Shown one piece after another: positions 25,132 through 32,187 of a DNA stretch of 47,710 nt (its first letter is position 1; the number at the start of each line of letters is the position of its first letter). Source of the DNA: JAWXUK01 sp044432725 (GTDB lineage: Bacteria > Bacillota > Clostridia > Oscillospirales > Oscillospiraceae). The translations under genes were made by a program, and so were the position numbers. The stretch is taken from assembly GCA_044432725.1 (NCBI GenBank), contig JAWXUL010000020.1, positions 1 through 47,710 on the forward strand, in the 5' to 3' direction. The notes under the pieces are model-generated. The model was not told the DNA's origin. It saw only the letters and a program-made list of their open reading frames with translations, and did not search any database.

Positions 25132-27507
25132 ATGAATGATAAAATCAACAAATTTATGGATGAAAACAAACGTGCTTTGGTATTCAGTAACTTGAAAAAT
25201 ACCGAAATACTTTACTGTAACCAGCAAATGAAAGACCTTTATCCAGTGGAATCGAATAATTTCACAGAAATTTTTCAAGACAAAAATATCTTCATGCTTA
25301 ATTTCTTTCAAGATGAAATGAAAGAAAAGGACAGAGCTTTTTATTACGATATTGTCACAAAAAAAGTGGATGGCACCTTTCAACTTGCTGACATTCAAGT
25401 GGGCTATCTGGATCGAGAAGCCAGTGAAATCTTTGTGGAAATCACTCCAAAAGATGACATCAGAATGGAAATGGCACGAAGCCAAGTGAATCAAGCCAAC
25501 CGAGCAGAAGGGATTTTTCTTTTGGACGAAAGACTTACCCTTGTTCATTGCAATGACCTCTTTCATGATGTGTTTGAATCAAATCAAGAACAGGCAAGTT
25601 CAGTTGATGGTAAAGAACTAGCAAATGGCTTTCAAGCTGAAAGCAGAGAGCAAATTCTCCAAGAAATACATGAAAATCTGAAGCACGCTTCTACCTATCA
25701 AACCAAGCTGAAACTGATGACAACTAAGGGAAAACAACTTTGGTATTCTATAGAATTACAAAAAAGAACCCTTGATTGTTCTGGCATAGATAAAGTGATG
25801 GTCTATCTGCTGAACATCGAAAATCAAGTGGAAATGGAAGAAGAGCTAAAGGACGTCAACCAATATTTCAGTATTTTGCAAAGTATGAGCAAAGGCTTGC
25901 TTTATCGCTATGATATTCGCAACCGAAGCCTTTATCGTAACAATGACACAGCCCAACGCTATCGTGCCCCTTCTGTCACAGAAAATTTCCCACAAAGAGA
26001 GTGGCTGAACAAAGTATTGCACCCAGAAGACATAGACTCTTTTATACAATACATGGATGTGGTGGCAGGGGGGAAAGAAGCGGCCCATAAAACACGTTTA
26101 TTGTCCCCAGAGGGGGTGTATGAACACTATCATTTTGAATTCAAGCCAGTGGTTCGCTCAGATGGTACCATCCAAGAAATGGTGGGCTTTGCCAGCAACG
26201 AAAGCACCTTAAAAGAAACAGAGTTACAGCTGGCAAACATCAACCAATATTTCAAAATCATTCAAATGGAAACCTCCTGTATCATTCTACGTTATGATAT
26301 CAAAAATCGTATTTTGCATCGAAATGCCGACATTGCAAAGGAGCAAGGACTCCCTTCCTTTGTGGAAAATTACCCCAATCAAGAAGAAGTCAATCGAGTG
26401 GTGCACCCAGAGGATGCCCAAAGCTATTTAGATTTCTTCGACAAAGTATCCCGTGGAGAAGAAGGGGTTTATTATTGTCGCTTGTTGACCATTGATGGGT
26501 CCTATAACCATCATTCCTTGAACTTTTGCGGGGTGAAAAGTCCAGATGGCGAGATACGAGAAATGCTCATCATCGTCTTGAATATTCACAATCTGAAAGA
26601 AAAAGAAATAGAACTTGCCAATGTGAATCGTCAATTTGATGCATTGCAAGAATTATCTGAAGATGTACTCTTTCGTGTGGACATGGAAAACCAAGTGCTG
26701 ATTCAGAGCAAGGACAAGTTTGCTTCCTTTGGCATCAACAAAGAAATCGTCGACTTTCCACAAGAAATCATCGAAAATGGCTTCATTCACCCCGAAGATA
26801 CTAAGATTTACAGAAATTTTGCGGCCCATGCACTAAGTGGTGTGGGAGGAACCACAGAAGTCCGTATGAAAGAAGAGGACAAAGAGACTTACGGCTACCG
26901 TCGACTGACATGGATCCCCGTGGAAAACGACGAGGGAAGAATCAATGAAATGGTAGGGAAGATTGTTGACATTCAATCTGTGAAGGATTTAGAAGAGCAG
27001 GCAAAGTATGATGGCTTGACCAAAGCCATGAATAAATTTGCCATTTTAGAATCAGCGACTCAAATCTTAGTGCGGGCAAAACCAGAAGATCGTCATGCCT
27101 TGTTCTTTATGGATTTAGATAATTTCAAATATGTAAATGACCATCTTGGTCATACTTTCGGGGATTTTCTCTTAGGTGAATTGGGACAACGTCTGAAAAA
27201 TGGCTTGCGTTATCACGATTTATTGGGACGAGTGGGTGGCGATGAATTCGTCATGTTTTTGCGAGATGTGCAAAATATAGACGTTCTCATGGGAAAGGCA
27301 AAAATGCTGTTGTCTGCCATTAGCGAGGATTTCTCTGATGGCAACATCCACCACAATATCCATGGGAGTTTAGGCATCGCAGTCTTCCCAGACCATGGAA
27401 CCACTTACGAAGAATTATACCACCACGCAGATCTTGCCCTGTATGCCTCCAAACATAAAGGGAAAAACACAGTCACACTTTACACAGAAGATTTGAAAGA
27501 AGAATAA
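25132..27507 (+). CDS. Multi-PAS GGDEF diguanylate cyclase with three tandem PAS_3-like repeats
   Basis: This 791-residue protein has two divergent PAS-like regions (about 8-110 and 115-235), three similar PAS_3-like repeats (about 243-366, 370-495 and 498-622) and a GGDEF domain (626-785). Each repeat carries NxxFxxLQ, a R-D/V-D strand and an HPED motif. GGDEF is intact (702-706), with FMDLDNFKYVND upstream and an RxxD inhibitory site (RYHD) exactly five residues before it. It should be an active, product-inhibited diguanylate cyclase. No membrane segment is seen, so the signal is probably intracellular. It is divergent from the related cyclase at 23254. Confidence 0.93.
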   Translation: MNDKINKFMDENKRALVFSNLKNTEILYCNQQMKDLYPVESNNFTEIFQDKNIFMLNFFQDEMKEKDRAFYYDIVTKKVDGTFQLADIQVGYLDREASEIFVEITPKDDIRMEMARSQVNQANRAEGIFLLDERLTLVHCNDLFHDVFESNQEQASSVDGKELANGFQAESREQILQEIHENLKHASTYQTKLKLMTTKGKQLWYSIELQKRTLDCSGIDKVMVYLLNIENQVEMEEELKDVNQYFSILQSMSKGLLYRYDIRNRSLYRNNDTAQRYRAPSVTENFPQREWLNKVLHPEDIDSFIQYMDVVAGGKEAAHKTRLLSPEGVYEHYHFEFKPVVRSDGTIQEMVGFASNESTLKETELQLANINQYFKIIQMETSCIILRYDIKNRILHRNADIAKEQGLPSFVENYPNQEEVNRVVHPEDAQSYLDFFDKVSRGEEGVYYCRLLTIDGSYNHHSLNFCGVKSPDGEIREMLIIVLNIHNLKEKEIELANVNRQFDALQELSEDVLFRVDMENQVLIQSKDKFASFGINKEIVDFPQEIIENGFIHPEDTKIYRNFAAHALSGVGGTTEVRMKEEDKETYGYRRLTWIPVENDEGRINEMVGKIVDIQSVKDLEEQAKYDGLTKAMNKFAILESATQILVRAKPEDRHALFFMDLDNFKYVNDHLGHTFGDFLLGELGQRLKNGLRYHDLLGRVGGDEFVMFLRDVQNIDVLMGKAKMLLSAISEDFSDGNIHHNIHGSLGIAVFPDHGTTYEELYHHADLALYASKHKGKNTVTLYTEDLKEE

Positions 27508-27511
27508 AAAT

Positions 27512-27540
27512 TTCCTTTCTCCCCAAAAGGGAGAAAGGAA
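27512..27540 (-). terminator. Terminator between convergent genes
   Basis: A 12-bp stem (27512-27523 with 27529-27540) is followed on the minus strand by a T-rich run, so it mainly serves the metallo-beta-lactamase-fold gene. There is no U-tract on the plus strand. Confidence 0.7.
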
Positions 27541-27547
27541 AGGAATA

Positions 27548-28354
27548 CTATTCATTCTCTGTAAATACATCCACAGGTGCCTTTTGATCAAAAGGCGCCT
27601 TCTTTTTGCCTTCGGCAACTTGATTAAAACGAGAAAAGGCTTTGTCATAGCTACAACCACCATTGTGTGAGCTGTAAACCATATCAGGCTCTTTCCCCAC
27701 CAAATCTTCTTGCAATCGAGCAAGAGATTGGATGTTTTCTTTGGTATTGTCATTAAATTCATGGAAATAGCACTGACCACCCTCGCCATTGATGGCAAGA
27801 CTGTCCCCAGAGAAGAGAAATTTCCGATCCACCAAATACACCGTATGCCCCTTGGTATGCCCAGGACAGTGGAAGCATTGTACCTCGATGCCATCAAAAG
27901 CCACCACTTGTTTATGAGAAATTGCTTCAAATGTGCCTTGGAAGGTCAATGGACTGTAACACTTCCCCAATCCAGAGGAAAGGCGTTTCCCTTTCCCTCG
28001 TAGTAAAGGCTCTTCTGCAGGGTGTGCATAGATTGTGGCGTTGGGAGCAAAAGCCTCTTCCGAGCAAATCCCCCCAGCATTTTCCAAATCCCCATGGGTC
28101 AAGAAAACAGCAGTGATATCTTGGTTTTTCATGCCCAAACGTTCAATATTATGAAGTAAACGTGGGTCATCACAATATCCTGAATCAAAAACAATGATCT
28201 GGTCATTTCGATGATAAAACCAAATATTCACATCTTTTTGACGGATACAGCATAAGTAATCCCCCAGTTTGGAGGTTTTCATTGGATGAAAAACACCGGC
28301 TCCACGATATTTCTCACCACGCTTGATCATGGCTTTTTCTGCTTTTGAACCCAT
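27548..28354 (-). CDS. Metallo-beta-lactamase-fold protein with altered metal motif
   Basis: This 268-residue protein has the MBL fold order. The usual HxHxDH motif reads His87-Gly-Asp89-Leu-Glu91-Asn92, so only the first His is kept, with Asp, Glu and Asn at the other ligand positions. Later ligands are present: His166 in CPGHTKGH, Asp184 in FSGDSL and His230 in SSHNGG. Metal binding may therefore be at one site only, or with changed geometry. Substrate is unknown; the family includes glyoxalase II-like and lactonase-like hydrolases. It has its own strong promoter, divergent from cinA. Confidence 0.88.
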   Translation of the reverse strand: MGSKAEKAMIKRGEKYRGAGVFHPMKTSKLGDYLCCIRQKDVNIWFYHRNDQIIVFDSGYCDDPRLLHNIERLGMKNQDITAVFLTHGDLENAGGICSEEAFAPNATIYAHPAEEPLLRGKGKRLSSGLGKCYSPLTFQGTFEAISHKQVVAFDGIEVQCFHCPGHTKGHTVYLVDRKFLFSGDSLAINGEGGQCYFHEFNDNTKENIQSLARLQEDLVGKEPDMVYSSHNGGCSYDKAFSRFNQVAEGKKKAPFDQKAPVDVFTENE

Positions 28355-28387
28355 TGTATAAGCCCTCTTTCTGAAAATGATGTTCCT

Positions 28388-28417
28388 ATTATATCACAGC
28401 ATTTCAAGAGATGTCAA
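28388..28417 (-). promoter_or_regulatory. Promoter of the metallo-beta-lactamase-fold gene
   Basis: TTGACA (28412-28417) and TATAAT (28388-28393) on the minus strand, with an 18-base spacer. Both boxes are perfect. Confidence 0.88.
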
Positions 28418-28431
28418 GACGGAAAATCCTC

Positions 28432-28460
28432 TTGACATCCCAACTTTTTGGGGGTATAAT
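28432..28460 (+). promoter_or_regulatory. Promoter of cinA
   Basis: Perfect TTGACA (28432-28437), a 17-base spacer and perfect TATAAT (28455-28460). Transcription should start near 28467, about 20 bases before the ATG. Confidence 0.92.
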
Positions 28461-28487
28461 GAAACATTATAAATGAGGAGGATAACT

Positions 28488-29735
28488 ATGTCAAATGTAG
28501 TGGAACTAATCGCTGTAGGAACCGAATTACTCCTAGGGAATATCGTCAATCTGGATGCACAAATTTTGTCCCAAGAACTTTCTGCCCTTGGATTAAATGT
28601 ATATTATCACACTGTGGTGGGGGACAATCCCCAAAGACTGCGAGAGGTGGTGGACATCGCCAAAAAGCGAGCTGATATCATCATCACAACAGGGGGACTT
28701 GGTCCTACTTGCGACGATTTAACCAAAAATATCCTAGCAGAATCCTTCGGGAAACAGCTGATAGAGGACAAAGACACCTTAGATAGAATTCATGCTTATT
28801 TTCTGAAAATCAATGCCCTTCACCGTATGACTCCCAACAATGCACAGCAAGCACTCCTCCCAGAAGGTTGCACCATCTTCACCAATGACTGGGGAACTGC
28901 CCCAGGCTGTGGATTTTTTGCAGAAAATACCCATGTTCTCATGCTACCAGGGCCACCTAGTGAGTGTAAAGCCATGTTTTTACACCGAGCAGTGCCATAT
29001 TTGGCAAGCATTTCCGAAGGTGTGATTGCCTCCCATACCCTGAAATTTTTCGGAATGGGGGAAGCAGAGTTGGAAAGCCACCTACGGGAACGCATGAACG
29101 CAATGACAAATCCCAGTCTTGCCCCTTACGCCAAGCAAGGGGAGTGCGAACTTCGTGTCACAGCAAAGGCAGCAAGCCAAGCAGAAGCAGAGAAGCTTTT
29201 GGCACCAGAAGTCGCTTTTCTCCAAGAAAAATTTGGCGATGTCATCTATGGCGTGGATGTAGATTCGGTGGAAGAGGTGGTCTTACAGCTTTTACGGGAG
29301 CAAGGGAAAACACTTGCCTTTGCAGAATCTTGCACAGGAGGCTATTTGGGCAAACGTATCACAGACCTAGCGGGTGCTTCTCAAGTTTTTTTAGGTAGCC
29401 TTGTCACTTATTCTAACCAAGCAAAGGAAAAAATCTTAGAAATCCCCCATGAAATGCTAGAAGAAGAGGGTGCTGTCTCGGAAAAAGTTGCCAGAGCCAT
29501 GGCTGTGGCTGTGCGTACAAAATTAGGTGCTGACATCGGTGTCAGTATCACAGGCATCGCAGGCCCTGACACAGATGAAAAAAATACACCCATCGGCACA
29601 GTCTTTCTTGGACTTTCCACAGAAGAGAAAGAAGAAGTTCTTTCCCTTTCTTTGGGCAAATCCAGAGAGCGTTTGCGTCTCAGTGGTGGTCACCATGCCT
29701 TCCACATGATTCGACGTTATTTGATTGGAAAATAA
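28488..29735 (+). CDS. cinA: CinA: competence/damage-inducible protein, NMN deamidase
   Basis: This is a 415-residue two-domain protein. The N-terminal MoCF-like domain (about 1-170) has VGTELLLGNIVNLDAQ and TTGGLGPTCDDLT; in the family it acts as an ADP-ribose pyrophosphatase. The C-terminal CinA domain (about 255-412) starts with AESCTGGYLG and is a nicotinamide mononucleotide deamidase of pyridine nucleotide salvage. The start at 28488 is fixed by GAGGAGG. The length is normal. No recA lies next to it, unlike in many Firmicutes. A structured leader and small gene follow 64 bases after its stop. Confidence 0.95.
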   Translation: MSNVVELIAVGTELLLGNIVNLDAQILSQELSALGLNVYYHTVVGDNPQRLREVVDIAKKRADIIITTGGLGPTCDDLTKNILAESFGKQLIEDKDTLDRIHAYFLKINALHRMTPNNAQQALLPEGCTIFTNDWGTAPGCGFFAENTHVLMLPGPPSECKAMFLHRAVPYLASISEGVIASHTLKFFGMGEAELESHLRERMNAMTNPSLAPYAKQGECELRVTAKAASQAEAEKLLAPEVAFLQEKFGDVIYGVDVDSVEEVVLQLLREQGKTLAFAESCTGGYLGKRITDLAGASQVFLGSLVTYSNQAKEKILEIPHEMLEEEGAVSEKVARAMAVAVRTKLGADIGVSITGIAGPDTDEKNTPIGTVFLGLSTEEKEEVLSLSLGKSRERLRLSGGHHAFHMIRRYLIGK

Positions 29736-29753
29736 TTCAGAAACGAAAAATGT

Positions 29754-29801
29754 ATATTCATCACCTTTCAGAGAGAAAATACCAGCAGAGGTGATGAATA
29801 T
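29754..29801 (+). promoter_or_regulatory. Hairpin that buries the ribosome site and start of the 69-residue gene
   Basis: Arms 29754-29766 and 29789-29801 are perfect 13-bp complements separated by 22 bases. The 3' arm contains the ribosome site AGGTG (29789-29793) and two bases of the ATG (29800-29802). Translation should need the stem to open. This is a direct sequence reading; the regulatory role is inference. Confidence 0.65.
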
Positions 29802-30009
29802 GACAGAAGAAACATTAAAAAAATTAAGAGAAATTCAAAATCAAGCAGAAAATGTAAGCTATTCGGGAGAATATATGAACGGTTTAAATCCAGAAACACG
29901 TCTCTGCCCTAAATTTGATGAAAAAGGCATTGCCCAGTATCAACTTGCCTCAGCAGAAAAAATGGGCTTTCGTGTTCTGGATAATTGTGCCCAAGAGCAT
30001 ATGCAATAG
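29800..30009 (+). CDS. Small 69-residue protein of unknown function
   Basis: I do not recognise this protein. It begins MTEETLKKLREIQNQAENV, is charged and probably helical at the start, and has two Cys (LCPKF and DNCAQ). It has no signal or membrane segment. The frame is open further upstream, but start 29800 is preferred: GAGGTG lies six bases before it. Start codon and ribosome site sit in a 13-bp hairpin, so expression may be conditional. It lies 64 bases after cinA and may be read from the cinA promoter. A terminator follows. Confidence 0.65.
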   Translation: MTEETLKKLREIQNQAENVSYSGEYMNGLNPETRLCPKFDEKGIAQYQLASAEKMGFRVLDNCAQEHMQ

Positions 30010-30020
30010 AGCAGAAACAC

Positions 30021-30052
30021 AAACTTCCCTCACATTGTGAGGGAAGTTTTCT
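30021..30052 (+). terminator. Terminator after the small gene
   Basis: A 13-bp perfect stem (30021-30033 with 30036-30048; the inner pairs must open for a loop) runs into TTTT and ends the cinA/small-gene unit. Confidence 0.85.
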
Positions 30053-30068
30053 GGAGGAAAAAAATCCC

Positions 30069-30097
30069 TTGGAACTCGCTTATTTTTAGATTAGAAT
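30069..30097 (+). promoter_or_regulatory. Promoter of the panE-like gene
   Basis: TTGGAA (30069-30074), a 17-base spacer and TAGAAT (30092-30097). It lies about 25 bases before the start codon. Confidence 0.6.
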
Positions 30098-30124
30098 GGG
30101 CATAGGGAAGAAAGTAGGGGAATG

Positions 30125-31045
30125 ATGAAAATCGGAATTTTAGGTGCTGGTGCCATGGGATTGTTATATGGTGCTTATTTAAGCCAAGAAAATGAGGTCA
30201 CACTCATTTGCACAAACCAAGAAAAAGTAGATAAAATAAACCAAGAAGGTCTGTTTGTCACAGAAAAAGATGGTACTGTGGGTACTTATAACCCAAAAGC
30301 GATTTTGGGAGGTAGCAAATTAGAAGATTTGGATTTGATGATTTTATTTGTGAAAGCAACAGCAAGTGAAATTGCTTTACAAGAAAACCTTTCCTCTATT
30401 TCAGAGAAAACAATCCTTCTCAGTTTGCAAAACGGTTCTGGCCACGAGTTGTTGTTGGAAAAATTTGTACCCCAAAAGCAAATCGCCATAGGCATTTCCC
30501 AAGAAGGAAGCTTTTTAGAAAGTAGCAATAAAGTTCGTCACACAGGCAGCGGAAGCACTTTGTTTGGAAAACCATATGACAGTTGCGAATCCCTAGATAA
30601 CTTCGCAAAAACCTGCGAAAAATGTGGATTTAAAAGCAGAAATACCAATGAAATCAAATCTTTTATTTGGGAAAAATTGATCATCAACGCCTCTTCCAGT
30701 GTGATGAGTGCTGTCCTTTCAGTGGAGCAAGGCTATTGCTATCAAAACCAATACGCTTGGGACATCGTACAAAAATTAGTGGAAGAAATGCTTGCTGTGG
30801 CAAAGGCAGATGGCATAGTCTTGGATCTAGAAAGTCAAGTCAAACGTGTGGAAACGCTATTGATTGAAAATCCAGAAGGGGTACCCAGTATCTGCGTAGA
30901 TTTAAGGCACGGAAAGAAAACAGAAGTGAAAACAATCAGTGGCTCTGTGATAGAAGCAGGGAAGCGCTTGGGCATACCCACCCCCACCCATCAAATCATC
31001 GTTTCCCTAGTTCTTGCAATGGAAGGTAGAACCAGTGAGCAGTAA
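30125..31045 (+). CDS. 2-dehydropantoate 2-reductase family protein
   Basis: This 306-residue NADPH-dependent reductase has an N-terminal dinucleotide fold (GILGAGAMGLLYGAYLS) and the C-terminal helical ApbA/PanE domain. The catalytic Lys is in the segment FIWEKLIINASSSVMSAV. PanE makes pantoate for coenzyme A, but family members differ in substrate and no other panto gene is near, so a gene symbol is withheld. Two adjacent ATG codons exist (30122, 30125); the second gives better spacing from AGGGG. The next gene overlaps its end by 11 bases. Confidence 0.85.
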   Translation: MKIGILGAGAMGLLYGAYLSQENEVTLICTNQEKVDKINQEGLFVTEKDGTVGTYNPKAILGGSKLEDLDLMILFVKATASEIALQENLSSISEKTILLSLQNGSGHELLLEKFVPQKQIAIGISQEGSFLESSNKVRHTGSGSTLFGKPYDSCESLDNFAKTCEKCGFKSRNTNEIKSFIWEKLIINASSSVMSAVLSVEQGYCYQNQYAWDIVQKLVEEMLAVAKADGIVLDLESQVKRVETLLIENPEGVPSICVDLRHGKKTEVKTISGSVIEAGKRLGIPTPTHQIIVSLVLAMEGRTSEQ

Positions 31046-31559
31046 AAGAATAACAATCAAACAAATGGGAATTTGCCTTCTGGCACTTCTTTCCTCCTGT
31101 GCTTCTCCACAAGAGGAAGAATTTTCCCTCCCCTTAGGAGAGGGAAACATCCCAGCCATAGAACTCCACCCACCACCAGTGGTAGAGGAAGAGGATGAAA
31201 TGCTCCTCTCTACAACCCCAGGGATTGACATCGACTTGACCCAATTATCTTCTGCCATGGTGTATGGAGTCGTTTTTCAAATGGTCTTTTATCCAGAAGA
31301 ATATGTGGGAAAGACCATCCGCATGGCAGGAGATTTCTTTGTATTTGTGAATCCTGATACCGGTCAGGAATATTATTCTACAATCGTAGAAGACGCCCTT
31401 GCTTGTTGCCAGCAAGGCTTGGAATTTATTTTGTCAGAGGGCACTTACCCACAAGACTACCCCACAGTGGGCAGCGAAATTATGGTAACAGGAGTGCTAG
31501 AGTTATACGCTGAGCATGGCTATGAAAATATCCGTTTGATTGATGCCCAGTTGACCTAA
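31035..31559 (+). CDS. Lipoprotein with CC motif, tandem paralogue 1
   Basis: This is a 174-residue lipoprotein of unknown function. It starts with GTG at 31035, inside the end of the PanE-like gene, with GGAAGG eight bases before. The signal ends in LLSSC (Cys22). The mature part has FYPEEYVGKTIRMAGDFF, then ALACCQQGLEFIL, then GSEIMVTGVLELY, a beta-rich pattern that suggests an OB-like fold. The neighbour at 31572 shares the same blocks. It is a member of a clostridial lipoprotein type I cannot name with certainty. Confidence 0.75.
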   Translation: MSSKRITIKQMGICLLALLSSCASPQEEEFSLPLGEGNIPAIELHPPPVVEEEDEMLLSTTPGIDIDLTQLSSAMVYGVVFQMVFYPEEYVGKTIRMAGDFFVFVNPDTGQEYYSTIVEDALACCQQGLEFILSEGTYPQDYPTVGSEIMVTGVLELYAEHGYENIRLIDAQLT

Positions 31560-31571
31560 TGGAGGAGTCAT

Positions 31572-32084
31572 ATGAAAAAAATAATTTGTTCGTTGTTGCT
31601 ATGTTCTTGCTGTTTGTCAGGATGTAGCAGTGAAACCACCGATGAAATTCAATCAGCAGAAGACCATATCCCCACTACTTCTGAAATGCCTCAAGTAGGG
31701 GAGTACTACAATTATCAAAATACAGTAAAAGACTTCCCAAGCCTTGATGGTATTCCTGTTGATTTTGATTTCACCCAAATGAGTGGCACAGTTTCTTATT
31801 CCATGGCAATGATGATGATGTACGAGCCAGAGGACTATTGGGATAAGAGCTTTCGTATCAATGGTACTTATCTTAACCAGTATATCGAAGAGTTTGGTGA
31901 GCTTCATATCTTACTCCTCATGGACGAGACAAACTGTTGCCAAGGATTCATTGAATTCACCTATCCAGAGGGCTATGCACATCCAGAAAACGGTGATGTA
32001 GTGGGTGTCATTGGGGAATATATTCTGGTGGATGATCCCGAGTATCCTTATTCTGTGCTAGATGTATCGCAAATTGCCTTTTAA
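31572..32084 (+). CDS. Lipoprotein with CC motif, tandem paralogue 2
   Basis: This 170-residue lipoprotein has a Cys-rich signal with lipobox LSGC (Cys18). The mature part repeats the blocks of the preceding gene: DFTQMSGTVSY, MYEPEDYWDKSFRINGTY, ETNCCQGFIEFTYPEGY and GDVVGVIGEYI. The paired Cys are kept. It follows the first paralogue by 12 bases with ribosome site GGAGG, so the two probably act together at the membrane. Function is unknown; a metal or redox role for the CC pair is only a guess. Confidence 0.78.
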   Translation: MKKIICSLLLCSCCLSGCSSETTDEIQSAEDHIPTTSEMPQVGEYYNYQNTVKDFPSLDGIPVDFDFTQMSGTVSYSMAMMMMYEPEDYWDKSFRINGTYLNQYIEEFGELHILLLMDETNCCQGFIEFTYPEGYAHPENGDVVGVIGEYILVDDPEYPYSVLDVSQIAF

Positions 32085-32122
32085 ACGGAATGAAAATAAA
32101 CTTCAATCTAATTTTAGAAAAG

Positions 32123-32156
32123 AAAAAGACACTGACTTTTCAGTCAGTGTCTTTTT
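32123..32156. terminator. Bidirectional terminator between convergent genes
   Basis: A perfect 15-bp stem with a 4-base loop (32123-32137 with 32142-32156) has A and T runs at its ends, and serves the lipoprotein unit and the 5'-nucleotidase gene. Confidence 0.92.
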
Positions 32157-32187
32157 TATCCCACGATGGGGGAGACCATTTCAATTT

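Noticed and set aside
25006..25566. 186-codon minus-strand frame
   Set aside because: It overlaps the promoter and N-terminus of the multi-PAS cyclase and has no supporting ribosome site.
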